This document shows positions 35,130 to 45,297 of a DNA stretch of 64,000 nt, in pieces; the stretch's first letter is position 1, and the number at the start of each line of letters is the position of its first letter. A program made the translations under genes and the position numbers. The notes beneath the pieces were generated by a model that was given only the letters and a program-made list of their open reading frames with translations, ran no database searches and was not told where the DNA came from. This stretch comes from Bacteroidales bacterium (GTDB lineage: Bacteria; Bacteroidota; Bacteroidia; Bacteroidales; F082): the NCBI GenBank assembly GCA_028704385.1, contig JAQVLA010000012.1, forward strand, positions 1 to 64,000, given 5' to 3'.

Positions 35130-36713
35130 TCAAAACTCCGAAGTAAAGTGGAATTTAATATCCGGATATTTTTCTATTGAAGTTTGCAAAGCATAGGGTG
35201 AGTCGGCCAAAAAAACATCACGTCCTTCTTTGTCGAAAGCCAGGAAAGAAGCTTTGCGGGCTTTAAAGTCGTCGAGCATAGCCTTATTATCACTCACAAT
35301 CCAGGCTGTTTTGTAGAGGGTGATAGGTTCGTACCGGCAGGAGGCTCCATATTCGTGCAGTAACCTGTATTGAATCACCTCAAATTGAAGTGCACCAACT
35401 GTTCCAATGATTTTGCGTCCGGTTGCTTTTCCGGTAAAAAGTTGAGCTACACCCTCGTCCATCAGCTGATCAAGACCTTTGGCCAGCTGTTTCGATTTCA
35501 TGGGATCAGCATTTTCAACATAACGGAAAAGCTCGGGCGAAAAACTTGGAATGCCTTTATAATGAAGCAGCTCTCCTTCGGTTAAGGTGTCGCCGATTTT
35601 AAAATTTCCGCTATCGTACAACCCAACAATATCACCCGGAAAGGCTTCATCTACAATGGATTTCTTTTGTGCCATGAAGGCTGTTGGATTAGAGAATTTC
35701 AGGCTTCGGCCAAGCCTTACATGATGATAGGGTTTGTTGCGCTCAAAACGCCCAGAAACAATCCGTACAAAAGCAATCCTGTCTCTGTGGTTAGGGTCCA
35801 TATTGGCATGAATTTTAAACACAAAACCCGAAAAATTATTTTCGTCAGGGGCAACTCTTCTCTCCTCAGCTTCCCGCCCAATGGGGGTCGGAGCGATGCG
35901 GATAAAACAATCCAAAAGCTCTTTTACACCAAAATTGTTGAGTGCACTGCCAAAAAATACCGGACAAATCGAACCGTCAAGATATTGTTCACGTTCAAAT
36001 TCAGGATACACACCTTTGACGAGTTCCAACTCCTCGCGTAGTGTCTGCGCATCTTCATCCAGGTAATCGTCCAGTTCTGGATCGTTTAGTTTGCTGATAG
36101 AAATACCTTCTTCTATACGTTGTTTGCCTGGTTCGAAAAGATAAAGGCTCTCATCATAAATATTGTAAACACCTTTAAAATCCGGCCCCATATTTATTGG
36201 CCAGCTCAGCGGTGTGACTTTAAGTTCCAGCTTTTGTTCAACTTCATCAAGCAATCCAAAACCATCCTTGCCAGGCCTGTCTAGTTTGTTGATAAAAACA
36301 ATGATAGGGGTTTTGCGCATCCGGCAAACCTTGACAAGCTTTTCTGTTTGAGGTTCAACGCCTTTAGCCACATCAATCACCACAATCACGCTGTCCACCG
36401 CAGTTAAGGTTCTGAACGTGTCTTCGGCAAAATCCTGATGACCAGGAGTATCTAAAATATTGATGTTAAGGTCATTATATTCAAATCCCATGACTGAGGT
36501 TGCGACGGAAATACCGCGTTGACGCTCAATTTCCATCCAGTCGGAGGTAGCAGTTTTTTTGATTTTGTTTGATTTTACGGCTCCGGCCACCTGTATAGCT
36601 CCACCATAAAGCAAAAGTTTTTCAGTTAAGGTAGTTTTACCGGCATCGGGATGGCTGATAATGGCGAAGGTTCTTCTGCGTTTGATTTCTTTGGTGAGTT
36701 TTTGATTACTCAT
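35130..36713 (-). CDS. prfC: Peptide chain release factor 3
   Basis: A 527-aa translational GTPase that recycles RF1/RF2 from the ribosome. G1 [15 protein letters not shown] at residues 20-34, G2 RGISVATSV near 65, G3 DTPGHQDF near 88, G4 NKLD near 142. The RF3 features [10 protein letters not shown] near 180 and the C-terminal [12 protein letters not shown] near 435 are present. Normal length. ATG at 36713. The promoter carries an inverted repeat (see 36785-36819). Confidence 0.97.
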   Translation of the reverse strand: MSNQKLTKEIKRRRTFAIISHPDAGKTTLTEKLLLYGGAIQVAGAVKSNKIKKTATSDWMEIERQRGISVATSVMGFEYNDLNINILDTPGHQDFAEDTFRTLTAVDSVIVVIDVAKGVEPQTEKLVKVCRMRKTPIIVFINKLDRPGKDGFGLLDEVEQKLELKVTPLSWPINMGPDFKGVYNIYDESLYLFEPGKQRIEEGISISKLNDPELDDYLDEDAQTLREELELVKGVYPEFEREQYLDGSICPVFFGSALNNFGVKELLDCFIRIAPTPIGREAEERRVAPDENNFSGFVFKIHANMDPNHRDRIAFVRIVSGRFERNKPYHHVRLGRSLKFSNPTAFMAQKKSIVDEAFPGDIVGLYDSGNFKIGDTLTEGELLHYKGIPSFSPELFRYVENADPMKSKQLAKGLDQLMDEGVAQLFTGKATGRKIIGTVGALQFEVIQYRLLHEYGASCRYEPITLYKTAWIVSDNKAMLDDFKARKASFLAFDKEGRDVFLADSPYALQTSIEKYPDIKFHFTSEF

Positions 36714-36784
36714 GAAGGAAAATGGATATAAAATGTTAGATTACTGATAATTACAATTACAACAAGCAAATTGTTTTGAGTTTG

Positions 36785-36819
36785 CAAAAGTAAATGTTTT
36801 TCCGAGGGAGAACATTTAC
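36785..36819 (-). promoter_or_regulatory. prfC promoter with overlapping inverted repeat
   Basis: Minus-strand TACTTTTG at 36792-36785, exact TAnnTTTG, 72 bases before the prfC ATG. The region just upstream is an inverted repeat: GTAAATGTT (36790-36798) and AACATTTAC (36811-36819), 9/9 arms, with the inner bases also partly paired. It overlaps the edge of the -7 box and fills the spacer/-33 region, as an operator would. It could also be incidental. Confidence 0.5.
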
Positions 36820-36947
36820 CTGAGAAAATTACCGGAAAATTCGATCTATGAGTGAATATTTTATTGCTAAAATTTTATTATTGTGAGCATTCTTCTTATT
36901 TTCGGCATCGAAAAACTGCAATATTCGCAGGTTAAACCAATAAAAAT

Positions 36948-38114
36948 ATGAGTAAAGCCTATCAAAAATGTAGCAGAATCGGTCTGCCTTTTCGGTTGAT
37001 TCTTGTGTTTTCAGCCCTGTATTTTACCAGCTGTAGTCATCAACCTACCACCGAAATCTCCTTGATTGAGTTGCCCGTATCAACAGTTGAATTGAAGGAT
37101 ATCCCGATTTTTCAATCTTTTGTTGGACAAACTTACGGTGCAAAAGATGTTGACATAATAGCGCGAGTTGATGGTGTGCTCGAAGGTTTTTATTTTAAGG
37201 AAGGCAGTCGGGTTAAAGCCGGGCAGTTGTTGTATAAAATCGATCAGCAGCCCTTGCTAGCCAGGGAGGCTTCATTTATGAGTATGCTTGCTCAGGCAAA
37301 AACAATGCTTGCCAAAGCAGAAAGTGATTTGAATCGAATCAGGCCATTAGCCGAAACCAACGCAGTAAGTCAGCGCGATCTGGATGCTGCAGTGGCTCAG
37401 TATGATGCTGCCAAATCGAATGTTGAAGCGGCAGAAGCAAATCTTCGTGCCTCTCAGATAGAGTTAGGCTACACCCTCATAAAAGCACCTATTAACGGTA
37501 TAATTGGTATCTCGAAAGCTACCACCGGCGAATATGTTGGAAGAGCACCCAATGCAGTTGTCCTGAACACAATATCGAAAACAGATACCATTAAAGTGAA
37601 GTTTTACCTGAACGAGAATGAATACATCCAATTAGTTACAGGTCAGGAAAATGAAGCCTACAATAAGAAATTTGCCGAAGAAGGGGTGCGTTTGTATCTG
37701 GCCGACAACTCACTTTTCCCACATCGGGGATGGATTGAGATTATGGATCGTGGCCTCGACCCCAATACAGGATCAATCCTTTTGCAGGCAGCCTTTCCTA
37801 ATCCTGACGGAATTATTCGCCCCGGACAGTTTGCACGGATAGAATTACTTCGCAACTATATCGAACAGGGAATCTCCATTCCTAAAAGATCGGTTCGCGA
37901 AATGCAAACGATGTATCAGATTTATGTGCTCGACAGCAATAATATAGTAACCAACAGAATGCTTGAAGTAGGGCATGCTTACGGACAGCAATTGATTGTG
38001 AAGAATGGACTCGAGGTGGGTGAACGATATATTGCCGAAGGATTTGAAAAGGTAGTACCAGGTATGCCTGTAAAGCCCATGCCAACACAGGGAGAAATTG
38101 AAAACAAAAAATGA
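36948..38114 (+). CDS. RND efflux periplasmic adaptor (membrane fusion lipoprotein)
   Basis: A 388-aa AcrA/MexA-type adaptor. Lipoprotein signal with lipobox FTSC near residue 28. Biotinyl-lipoyl halves DVDIIARVDGVLEGFYFKEG near 65-84 and APINGIIGISKATTGEYVG near 180, a coiled-coil hairpin between them, then beta-barrel and membrane-proximal domains. First gene of the adaptor-permease-channel operon. A TATTTTCG box lies 43 bases upstream. No local regulator. HAE1-type, so drugs, detergents or organic compounds are likely substrates. Confidence 0.92.
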   Translation: MSKAYQKCSRIGLPFRLILVFSALYFTSCSHQPTTEISLIELPVSTVELKDIPIFQSFVGQTYGAKDVDIIARVDGVLEGFYFKEGSRVKAGQLLYKIDQQPLLAREASFMSMLAQAKTMLAKAESDLNRIRPLAETNAVSQRDLDAAVAQYDAAKSNVEAAEANLRASQIELGYTLIKAPINGIIGISKATTGEYVGRAPNAVVLNTISKTDTIKVKFYLNENEYIQLVTGQENEAYNKKFAEEGVRLYLADNSLFPHRGWIEIMDRGLDPNTGSILLQAAFPNPDGIIRPGQFARIELLRNYIEQGISIPKRSVREMQTMYQIYVLDSNNIVTNRMLEVGHAYGQQLIVKNGLEVGERYIAEGFEKVVPGMPVKPMPTQGEIENKK

Positions 38115-38120
38115 TCAGCC

Positions 38121-41100
38121 ATGAATAATATTTTCGTAAAAAGGCCGATTGTTGCGATTGTTATTGCCATTGTAATGACATTAGCCGGACTGATTTCTCT
38201 TGTTCAGCTTCCTATTGAGCAGTATCCTCAACTGGCACCGCCTCTTGTTCAGGTTAGCGGATTATATACCGGAGCCAATGCTTCAAATGTGGAACAATCA
38301 GTTGCCACACCACTGGAGCAGAAAATTAATGGCGTGGACAATTCTATGTATATACAATCTGTCAATACCAACTCAGGAAGTATGAGCCTTCGGGTGACCT
38401 TCGATCCCGGCTCTGATCCTGATATGTCTAGTGTGTTGGTTCAAAACAGGGTTTCAGCTGCATCTGCACAACTTCCGGCCGAAGTAAACAGAACAGGTGT
38501 TACGGTTGAAAAATCCTTCACCTTTCCCATGTTGATTGTCTCTGTGATTTCGCCGGACAAAACTTTTGACAGGGAGTTTATCGGCAACTATGCCCGACTG
38601 AATATAAGTGACGAACTCTCCCGTATTTCCGGAATAGGAAAGGTTGATGTGGTGGGTGTGAGTGATTATGCCATGCGCATTTGGGTGAAACCCGAACGTT
38701 TGGCCAACCTGAACATAACAGTTGCAGATATTACACATGCTTTACAGGAACAGAATGTAATTGTTCCAGGAGGAAAGCTGGGAGGAGAACCTGCCCCTGA
38801 AGGCACCGATTTCACCTATTCTGTTACCCTAAAGGACAGGATGCAAACAGCTGAGGAATTCGAAAATGTTGTGGTAAGAATTGCAGAGAATGGTGCAGAA
38901 ATAAAAATTAAGGATGTGGCTGATGTTGCCTTGGGTTCTGAGAATTATGAGGCATATACCAGGGTAAACGGCTCGGATTGTGCTATCATTTTCATTTATC
39001 AGGCACCAGGATCAAATGCCATGAAAGTATCTGGCGAAGTAAAAACGACACTCGAACGTTTGAAGGCTGATTTTCCGGATGATCTGGATTACAAAGTTTC
39101 GCTCGACACTACCGTGCCAATCAAAGCCGGGATGGATGAGATCATTGAAACACTGCTGATTGCCTTGATTCTGGTGGTGTTGGTTGTTTTTATATTTTTA
39201 CAGGACTGGCGAGCTACACTGATCCCTGTGTTGGCAATACCGGTCTCGCTGTTGAGTGCGTTTATCCTTTTTCCAATTTTAGGTTTTTCGATAAACTCAC
39301 TCTCCCTGCTCGGACTTGTGCTGGCCATTGGGATTGTGGTAGACGATGCCATCGTTGTGGTAGAAGCTGTGATGGTAAATATCGAGAAAGGCTTAAGTCC
39401 CAGAGAAGCTACGCTTGTTGCGATGAAAGAAGTAACAGGGCCTGTGATAGGTACCACTTTCGTATTGATTGCAGTGTTTATTCCGGTTTCATTTATCAGC
39501 GGTATTACCGGCAAACTTTATCAACAATTTGCAATCACTATCGCCGTTTCGGTGTTGTTTTCTGCAGTGAATGCGCTCACCCTGAGCCCGGCACTCAGCA
39601 GCCTGATACTTCGGGAGAAGAAAACCGGTAAAGGGTTGATGGCCAGATTTTTTAAATCATTCGATAAAGGACTTGAAAAATCCGGACAAAAATATTTAAG
39701 TGTTACCAATATTGTTAGCCGGAAGGTGGTTAGAAGTATTGTATTCATTGGGATTATTAGTTTGCTTGCAGTTTTTCTCGGTTTTCGTGTGCCGGGCGGA
39801 TTTATGCCTGACGAGGATCAGGGTTATTTCATTATGAACGTACAGCTTCCAGGTGCTTCCTCGCTTTCCAGAACGCTGGATGCCGTTAAGCAGGTGGAGG
39901 CGGTTCTGGCTCAGGAAGAGAACATTGAATATTACACTTCCATTCCCGGATATAATCTGCTTTCGGGCGGTATGTCCACCAGCACGGGTTCGCTATTTGT
40001 GACCATGAAAGACTGGTCAGAAAGAGACGAAAAAGTAAGTGATATTGTTAACAGATTGAATTATATGTTATACCTCATGGTGAAGCCTGCCAGTGTGATG
40101 GCTTTTGGCCCGCCTCCGATCCAGGGGTTAGGAAATGGCTCGGGTTTTAGCATAATGATACAGGACAAAGGAGGCAACAGTATTGACTATCTCACTGCGA
40201 ACACCATGGAGTTTATCAAAAAGGCCAACGAGCGACCTGAAATAGCCTATGCTTTTACTACCTTCAGAAACGATGTGCCACAGCGTTTTATCTCTGTAAA
40301 CCGCGAAAAAGCTATGAAAGCCGGCGTTTCACTTAGCGAGCTGCATCTTACAATTGGTGCCATGTTAGGCGGGATGTATGTGAATGATTTTAACCGTTTT
40401 GGTCGATTATATCGTATTTATCTCCAGGCCGAACCTGCTTACCGGCAAAATGCAGAACAGCTCAATAGTTTTTTTGTTAGAAACAGAAACTTCGAAATGA
40501 TACCGCTTTCGGCTTTCGTAGAGGTTGAAAATAGCATAGGACCTGAATTTACAACGCGTTTCAACCTTTTTAGGGCAATTGAAGTTTCAGGCACACCAGC
40601 AAAGGGATATACCTCTTCACAGGCCAGGCAGGCACTTAAAGAGGTAGCGGCTACGCTGCCGGCAGATGTTGGTTATGCCTGGAATGCCATGTCGTATCAG
40701 GAGGAGCAGGCTTCTGGTCAAACGGCAGTGATTTTTGCCTTTTCAATATTGTTGGTATTTCTGATCCTGGCAGCATTATACGAGAGTTGGTCGCTGCCCT
40801 TCAGCGTTTTGTTGGGTACACCTTTTGCACTTTTCGGAGCCTTTTTGTTTTTGTGGCTTTTCAGGTTTTTTAGCCTGAGTTATGAGAATAACATTTTTGC
40901 ACAGATTTCATTGGTAATGCTTATTGCAATGGCAGCTAAAAATGCCATTCTGATTGTGGAATACGCTAAGGTAAAATTTGAAGAAGGCAGTAATTTATTC
41001 GATTCTGCGATGGAAGCGGCAAAATTGAGATTTCGTCCTATTTTAATGACGGTTTTTTCGTTTATCCTCGGAATCTTACCGCTCTTAGTGGCATCAGGAG

Positions 41101-41267
41101 CGGGCTCTGAGGCGCGTAAAGTAATGGGAATGACACTATTTGGAGGTATTTTGCTGGCTACTGTGATAGGTATTGTGATGTATCCAATGTTATTTATTTT
41201 GGTTGGTAAAATAGCCGGTTATGAGAAAAAAAGAAATGTGAACCCAAAAGACATCAGTCATGAATAA
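38121..41267 (+). CDS. RND efflux permease (HAE1/AcrB type)
   Basis: A 1048-aa inner-membrane proton-driven exporter with 12 membrane segments and two large periplasmic loops. N-terminal MNNIFVKRPIVAIVIAIVMT, GxxQYPQLAPP-like IEQYPQLAPPLVQVSG, and the proton-relay Asp pair in GIVVDDAIVVVEAV (TM4, about residue 407). A lysine in LIAMAAKNAILIVEYAK (TM10) completes the relay. Trimer in a tripartite pump. Six bases from the adaptor gene; its end overlaps the outer-membrane gene. Confidence 0.96.
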   Translation: MNNIFVKRPIVAIVIAIVMTLAGLISLVQLPIEQYPQLAPPLVQVSGLYTGANASNVEQSVATPLEQKINGVDNSMYIQSVNTNSGSMSLRVTFDPGSDPDMSSVLVQNRVSAASAQLPAEVNRTGVTVEKSFTFPMLIVSVISPDKTFDREFIGNYARLNISDELSRISGIGKVDVVGVSDYAMRIWVKPERLANLNITVADITHALQEQNVIVPGGKLGGEPAPEGTDFTYSVTLKDRMQTAEEFENVVVRIAENGAEIKIKDVADVALGSENYEAYTRVNGSDCAIIFIYQAPGSNAMKVSGEVKTTLERLKADFPDDLDYKVSLDTTVPIKAGMDEIIETLLIALILVVLVVFIFLQDWRATLIPVLAIPVSLLSAFILFPILGFSINSLSLLGLVLAIGIVVDDAIVVVEAVMVNIEKGLSPREATLVAMKEVTGPVIGTTFVLIAVFIPVSFISGITGKLYQQFAITIAVSVLFSAVNALTLSPALSSLILREKKTGKGLMARFFKSFDKGLEKSGQKYLSVTNIVSRKVVRSIVFIGIISLLAVFLGFRVPGGFMPDEDQGYFIMNVQLPGASSLSRTLDAVKQVEAVLAQEENIEYYTSIPGYNLLSGGMSTSTGSLFVTMKDWSERDEKVSDIVNRLNYMLYLMVKPASVMAFGPPPIQGLGNGSGFSIMIQDKGGNSIDYLTANTMEFIKKANERPEIAYAFTTFRNDVPQRFISVNREKAMKAGVSLSELHLTIGAMLGGMYVNDFNRFGRLYRIYLQAEPAYRQNAEQLNSFFVRNRNFEMIPLSAFVEVENSIGPEFTTRFNLFRAIEVSGTPAKGYTSSQARQALKEVAATLPADVGYAWNAMSYQEEQASGQTAVIFAFSILLVFLILAALYESWSLPFSVLLGTPFALFGAFLFLWLFRFFSLSYENNIFAQISLVMLIAMAAKNAILIVEYAKVKFEEGSNLFDSAMEAAKLRFRPILMTVFSFILGILPLLVASGAGSEARKVMGMTLFGGILLATVIGIVMYPMLFILVGKIAGYEKKRNVNPKDISHE

Positions 41268-42630
41268 GCAGAATATATTTGGCCTGATACTGTTGATGTT
41301 TATGCTAAGTGGTTGCCTGGTTGGCCCTAAGTACACGGCAAGGAATCCTGATATACCAGAAAAATTCAGTTTTATTGGTGATCGGGACAGCATTACAAAT
41401 GTGGAATGGTGGGAGTCATTTACCAACCCCGTTTTGGATAGTGTGATTAGCAAAGCGTTAGCGAATAATTATGAAGTTACAATGGCCTTGAGCAGGCTCG
41501 AGCAAGCCTCACTTGCGCTGGGGATGGCCAAGGCGGACTTATTACCTGGATTTGATGTGCAGGCAGCCTATTCGCGGGGCGACTTCACCGGAAGCAGTCA
41601 GTTGCCGGCTTCCGTAAGTAACGTTTTTGCTGCCGGCCTGATGAACTGGGAGCTTGATCTTTGGGGAAAATACCGGCATGCTCGTAATGCTGCCAATGCG
41701 CAGTATTTAAGTTCCGATATGGCACTTTATGCAACTCGTTTGACTGTGGAAAGTAATGCGGCCAGCTTGTATTTTCAATTATTGGATTATCGGGAAAGAC
41801 TTACAATTGTCGAAAGCACCTATACATCGCGTAAAGCTTCGGCTGAGGTTATGCAACAAAGGTTTCAGAAAGGTGTTGTGGCCGAGATAGAATACAAGCA
41901 GGCAGTGTATCAGGAAGCTGATGCAGCTGCAAGTATTCCTTTGTACGAACAACTTATCAAAGCTACGGAAAATGCGCTTGGGTTGCTTTCGGGTAATGCA
42001 CGCTATGAGATGGACTGGATAGAGGGTAAGTTAAGCGAACAAAAGCTTCCCGAAAACCTGCCCGACTATTTGCCGGCCGATTTGCTCCAGCGACGTCCGG
42101 ATATATTGATGGCACAGCAACAACTCATTGCGCAATATGCTGCAGCAGGCCTTGCTCAAAGTCTAAGGTTTCCCTCAATCAGCCTTACGATGGCTGGTGG
42201 TGTGGCAAGTACTGAACTTAGTGAGCTTTTCAATGGCAATCCGGCCTGGTCAATTGGAGCCAACCTTTTTGGGCCGGTGTTTCATTTTGGTAAATTGAAA
42301 CGGAAAGCCGAGCTTGAAAAGAAAAAAATAGAGGAGATGCAGGCCAATTACGAGCAAATTGTAGTTCAGGCGTTTTTTGAAGTAAAGGATGTGCTGGATG
42401 AGATAGAAAGCCTGCGAAACCAGCTTACATATCGCGTGATTCAGTTGGATGCTGCGCGTAAAGCCGATGAGCTTGCCCGTGAGCGATACAATGGTGGCTT
42501 GACTAGCTATCTGGAATTGCTTGATACAGAACGGATTTTATTTGCTACAGAACTAGCAATTGTTCAGAATAAACAAAATTTGCTTAATGCTTATGTGAAG
42601 CTTTTTAAAGCTCTTGGAGGAGCATGGTAA
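41260..42630 (+). CDS. Outer-membrane efflux lipoprotein (TolC/NodT type)
   Basis: A 456-aa OprM-like channel. Lipobox LSGC near residue 19. The two outer-membrane-factor repeats are seen, with LEQASLALGMAKADLLPGFD (about 77-96), ADLLQRRPDILMAQQQL (about 268-284) and the C-terminal YNGGLTSYLELLDTERILF. Its ATG overlaps the permease stop by eight bases. Third member of the pump. Confidence 0.94.
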   Translation: MNKQNIFGLILLMFMLSGCLVGPKYTARNPDIPEKFSFIGDRDSITNVEWWESFTNPVLDSVISKALANNYEVTMALSRLEQASLALGMAKADLLPGFDVQAAYSRGDFTGSSQLPASVSNVFAAGLMNWELDLWGKYRHARNAANAQYLSSDMALYATRLTVESNAASLYFQLLDYRERLTIVESTYTSRKASAEVMQQRFQKGVVAEIEYKQAVYQEADAAASIPLYEQLIKATENALGLLSGNARYEMDWIEGKLSEQKLPENLPDYLPADLLQRRPDILMAQQQLIAQYAAAGLAQSLRFPSISLTMAGGVASTELSELFNGNPAWSIGANLFGPVFHFGKLKRKAELEKKKIEEMQANYEQIVVQAFFEVKDVLDEIESLRNQLTYRVIQLDAARKADELARERYNGGLTSYLELLDTERILFATELAIVQNKQNLLNAYVKLFKALGGAW

Positions 42631-43295
42631 AGTGAGTTTTAGTCAACATAAATTATTCTATCATCACATACACTTGCAGGTTCGTAAGCAAAAGTTCATC
42701 CTTTTGTTGATTGTAAGTTTGTTGATGCTTTTTTCCCCAGGCTTTCTGAATGATTCTTCTTTGAGTGAATTGTTTTTCATCATATGTCTGAGTGTTCTTT
42801 GTGTTCAGAGTATGATAGTTGCAATCCAAAATGATGCTAAAAACAAGTTATTCAGTTATTTAACTTTTATTTTATTGATTGTAGTTGCCTGGCTCAAACC
42901 AGCCGAAATTGGTTTCTATCTACTTAAGGAGTTGAGGCTTATACCTATTATAGTGTTCATTGGTTTTGTGCTATTTTCTCTGGCAAAACATCTGGCCGTT
43001 GCCAGCTCTGTTCGTCCCAATGAATTGCTGGAAGTAATCAATATTTACCTTTTGATGGGAATAGTAGGAGGTTATCTGGCTCAGCTGTTCAGTGTTTTCG
43101 ATTCTATTACCTTTTGTTTTCCGGCTTATGTCGAAATTTCGGGTTTTACAGATTTAGTTTTAATAGATTCATTAGTGTATGGCTACTTTGGGTGATTTTC
43201 GCCCGATAACAGCCAGGGCCAAGCACTATCCTGAATCATTGCCATCATTGCAGGGAAGTATGAAAGCAAATTTAGAGCTGATCAGAAATGAATAA
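42614..43295 (+). pseudogene. Decayed two-TM ion-channel-like gene
   Basis: The open frame from 42614 to 43195 encodes membrane segments and the region just before a channel pore (ISGFTDLVLIDS), then breaks. The selectivity filter TxGYGD is absent. Two frames away the sequence reads ATLGDFRPITARAK (from about 43182), which looks like a pore ending TLG-(YG)-DxRP with Tyr-Gly missing, and continues to a stop at 43295. At least two indels are needed to join the parts. The start region overlaps the efflux gene; a TTG at 42614 is only nominal. A sequencing error cannot explain a missing Tyr-Gly pair easily, so decay is favoured. Confidence 0.55.
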
Positions 43296-43338
43296 TATAA
43301 ATCTGTATTTATTTGATTAACAAATAATTTATTTGGAT

Positions 43339-43947
43339 ATGTCAGTTTCAAAACTCGTGATTGCACTGTTATCAATTGTTAGTATCATTTTGTTGACAAT
43401 CTCATTTTTTCTGCCGGTTGACTCTGAGCTATACAAATTGCTTAATTATTATGATTATGCCTTATGTGCATTTTTTCTGTATGATTTTTTTGCCGAGCTC
43501 AAACGGTCAGAAAACCGCTGGAAATATTTCAGAACCTATGGCTGGATTGATTTTCTTTCATCGGTTCCTGTAATACAAGAACTTAGGTTTGCCCGTCTGT
43601 TGAGAATTTTTCGCGTCCTCCGGATCTTCCGAACCTATTCAATTTTGGTCAATTTTATCCGGTCGAAAAAGAAAGAGTCTTTTTATGGTTTCTCGGTAAT
43701 GTTGGTGATCCTCATCATTATTTTATCCTCATTCATGGTGTTGCTCATCGAACGCAATACAGGAAACATCAAAACAGCTGAAGATACGCTTTGGTGGAGC
43801 CTGATAACTGTGACAACTGTAGGTTATGGTGATTTATATCCAACCACAGGTTTAGGCCGTTTATTTGCAACTTTACTCATCGTTACGGGTATTTATGGCT
43901 TTGGAGCCGTGATTTCCTATTTGGGTGATCGTCTGAAAAATTGGTAA
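43339..43947 (+). CDS. Voltage-sensor-type potassium channel
   Basis: About 202 aa. Membrane segments S1-S3 are followed by an S4-like helix with regularly spaced Arg (RFARLLRIFRVLRIFRTY, residues about 85-102) and the pore with filter TVTTVGYGDLYP near 165. A compact Ion_trans/KvAP-like subunit that would form a tetramer. No cytoplasmic regulatory domain. ATG at 43339 is preferred over a TTG two codons earlier. It lies next to a decayed channel gene, so it may have taken over that role (inference). Confidence 0.88.
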   Translation: MSVSKLVIALLSIVSIILLTISFFLPVDSELYKLLNYYDYALCAFFLYDFFAELKRSENRWKYFRTYGWIDFLSSVPVIQELRFARLLRIFRVLRIFRTYSILVNFIRSKKKESFYGFSVMLVILIIILSSFMVLLIERNTGNIKTAEDTLWWSLITVTTVGYGDLYPTTGLGRLFATLLIVTGIYGFGAVISYLGDRLKNW

Positions 43948-43998
43948 GGCATTCATTTGTGTAAGTTTTGTTATTTTTATTCCCTCAACTTACCAGCT

Positions 43999-44352
43999 AT
44001 GAAAAAGAAATGTTTGTATTGTGGTGAAGAGTTACTTGGAAGAGCAGACAAGAAGTTTTGCAATGACTCGTGCAGAAACAATTATCATCACCAGCAAAAT
44101 AGTGATCAGATCAATTTGATCAGAAACATCAATAATATCCTGAAACGAAACCGGGCTATTCTGAAAGGATTTAATCCCAATGGAAAAACTACGCTGAGAA
44201 AAGCAATGCTCGATTCGCAGGGATTTAATTATAAATATTTCACCAGTACCTATACAACCAAAGATGGCAGGACGTATTTTTTTGTTTATGATCAGGGATA
44301 TTTGCCTCTTGAGAATGACCTTTATATGCTGGTTGAAAACAGGGATATTTAA
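43999..44352 (+). CDS. Zinc-ribbon hypothetical protein (DUF2116-like)
   Basis: About 117 aa from the ATG at 43999 (MKKKCLYCG); the reading upstream has no support. An N-terminal zinc ribbon with CLYCGEELLGRADKKFCNDSCRNN split as C-x2-C and C-x3-C, then a helical, basic linker and a small aromatic beta part (FTSTYTTKDGRTYFFVYDQG). Probably a nucleic-acid- or ribosome-associated protein by zinc-ribbon type; no function known. Convergent with the MBL gene, two bases apart. Confidence 0.7.
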   Translation: MKKKCLYCGEELLGRADKKFCNDSCRNNYHHQQNSDQINLIRNINNILKRNRAILKGFNPNGKTTLRKAMLDSQGFNYKYFTSTYTTKDGRTYFFVYDQGYLPLENDLYMLVENRDI

Positions 44353-44354
44353 AA

Positions 44355-45131
44355 TTAATATCCGATCTCAATTTTTTGACCATCCCAGGCCAATTGCATT
44401 CCTGATGGCAGAGACGGATTAACATCGGCTGTTTTGCCCATCAGATGGCTGATATGCGTGAACCAACATCGTTTTACGCCAATTTTTTGAGCCATTTCTA
44501 CGGCTTCACTTAACGAAAAATGTGAAATATGTTTCTCTTTTCTAACAGCATCAATCACCAACAGTTCAATACCTTGCAGTGTATTTAATCCCGGCTCGGG
44601 AATATAGTTGGCATCTGTGATGTAGGCAAAATTCCCAATTCTGAAAGCATAAACCGGCATATAACGATGCATCACGATAATGGGAATTAGTTTTATGTCT
44701 TTGATAATAAAAGAATTGCAATTCAGGTCTATCAATTTAAGAGCAGGCACCCCGGGGTATTTATTTTCACCAAAGGCGTACGCAAATTCCTGCTTAATTG
44801 CCAGCTGATCAGCAGGAGAAGCATAAATCGGCATGGGTTTTTTTTGGAGGAAATTAAATGAACGTACATCATCCATTCCTGCGATATGGTCTTTGTGACA
44901 ATGGGTGATCAGCACGGCATCAAGCTTCTTCACTTCTTCGCGCAACATCTGCTGCCTGAAATCAGGTCCGGTATCAACAACAATGGTCGCTTCAGCCGAT
45001 TCAATCAGGATAGACGAACGCAGGCGTTTGTCCAGTGAGTCATTCGATTTGCAGGTATCACACGTACATCCAATCACCGGAACTCCCTGTGAGGTTCCAC
45101 TTCCGAGTATAGTCACTGTTGCAGTTTTCAT
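44355..45131 (-). CDS. MBL-fold phosphodiesterase-like protein (PhnP/PqqB-like)
   Basis: A 258-aa metallo-beta-lactamase-fold hydrolase. The metal motif THCHKDHIAGMDD lies near residue 75-87; an N-terminal Cys cluster CTCDTC near 20 matches the structural zinc site of PhnP. VVDTGPDFRQQML near 50 is also PhnP-like. PhnP is a cyclic ribose phosphodiesterase of phosphonate use, but no phn genes are here, so a more general phosphodiesterase is likely. ATG at 45131; a GTG one codon earlier is possible. Confidence 0.85.
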   Translation of the reverse strand: MKTATVTILGSGTSQGVPVIGCTCDTCKSNDSLDKRLRSSILIESAEATIVVDTGPDFRQQMLREEVKKLDAVLITHCHKDHIAGMDDVRSFNFLQKKPMPIYASPADQLAIKQEFAYAFGENKYPGVPALKLIDLNCNSFIIKDIKLIPIIVMHRYMPVYAFRIGNFAYITDANYIPEPGLNTLQGIELLVIDAVRKEKHISHFSLSEAVEMAQKIGVKRCWFTHISHLMGKTADVNPSLPSGMQLAWDGQKIEIGY

Positions 45132-45297
45132 CACTGCAAATTAACGAATTTCTTTGAGTCATGCGTGATACCGTCCTGTGAAATTGTATTCTTTTTTGAA
45201 ATAGTAAGCACAATAAAAATTATGAGATTACAGGATTATGTAAACTGTATAATCAGTGAAAAAGCTTACTTTTACGGCCTAAAATTTTTGTTGTTCG

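Noticed and set aside
36948-42630. Naming the efflux operon mexAB-oprM or acrAB-tolC.
   Set aside because: Family type is clear, but substrate range and orthology cannot be set from sequence reading alone.
44355-45131. Assigning the MBL gene as true phnP of phosphonate use.
   Set aside because: Motifs match, but no phn genes are present, so only a PhnP-like call is justified.
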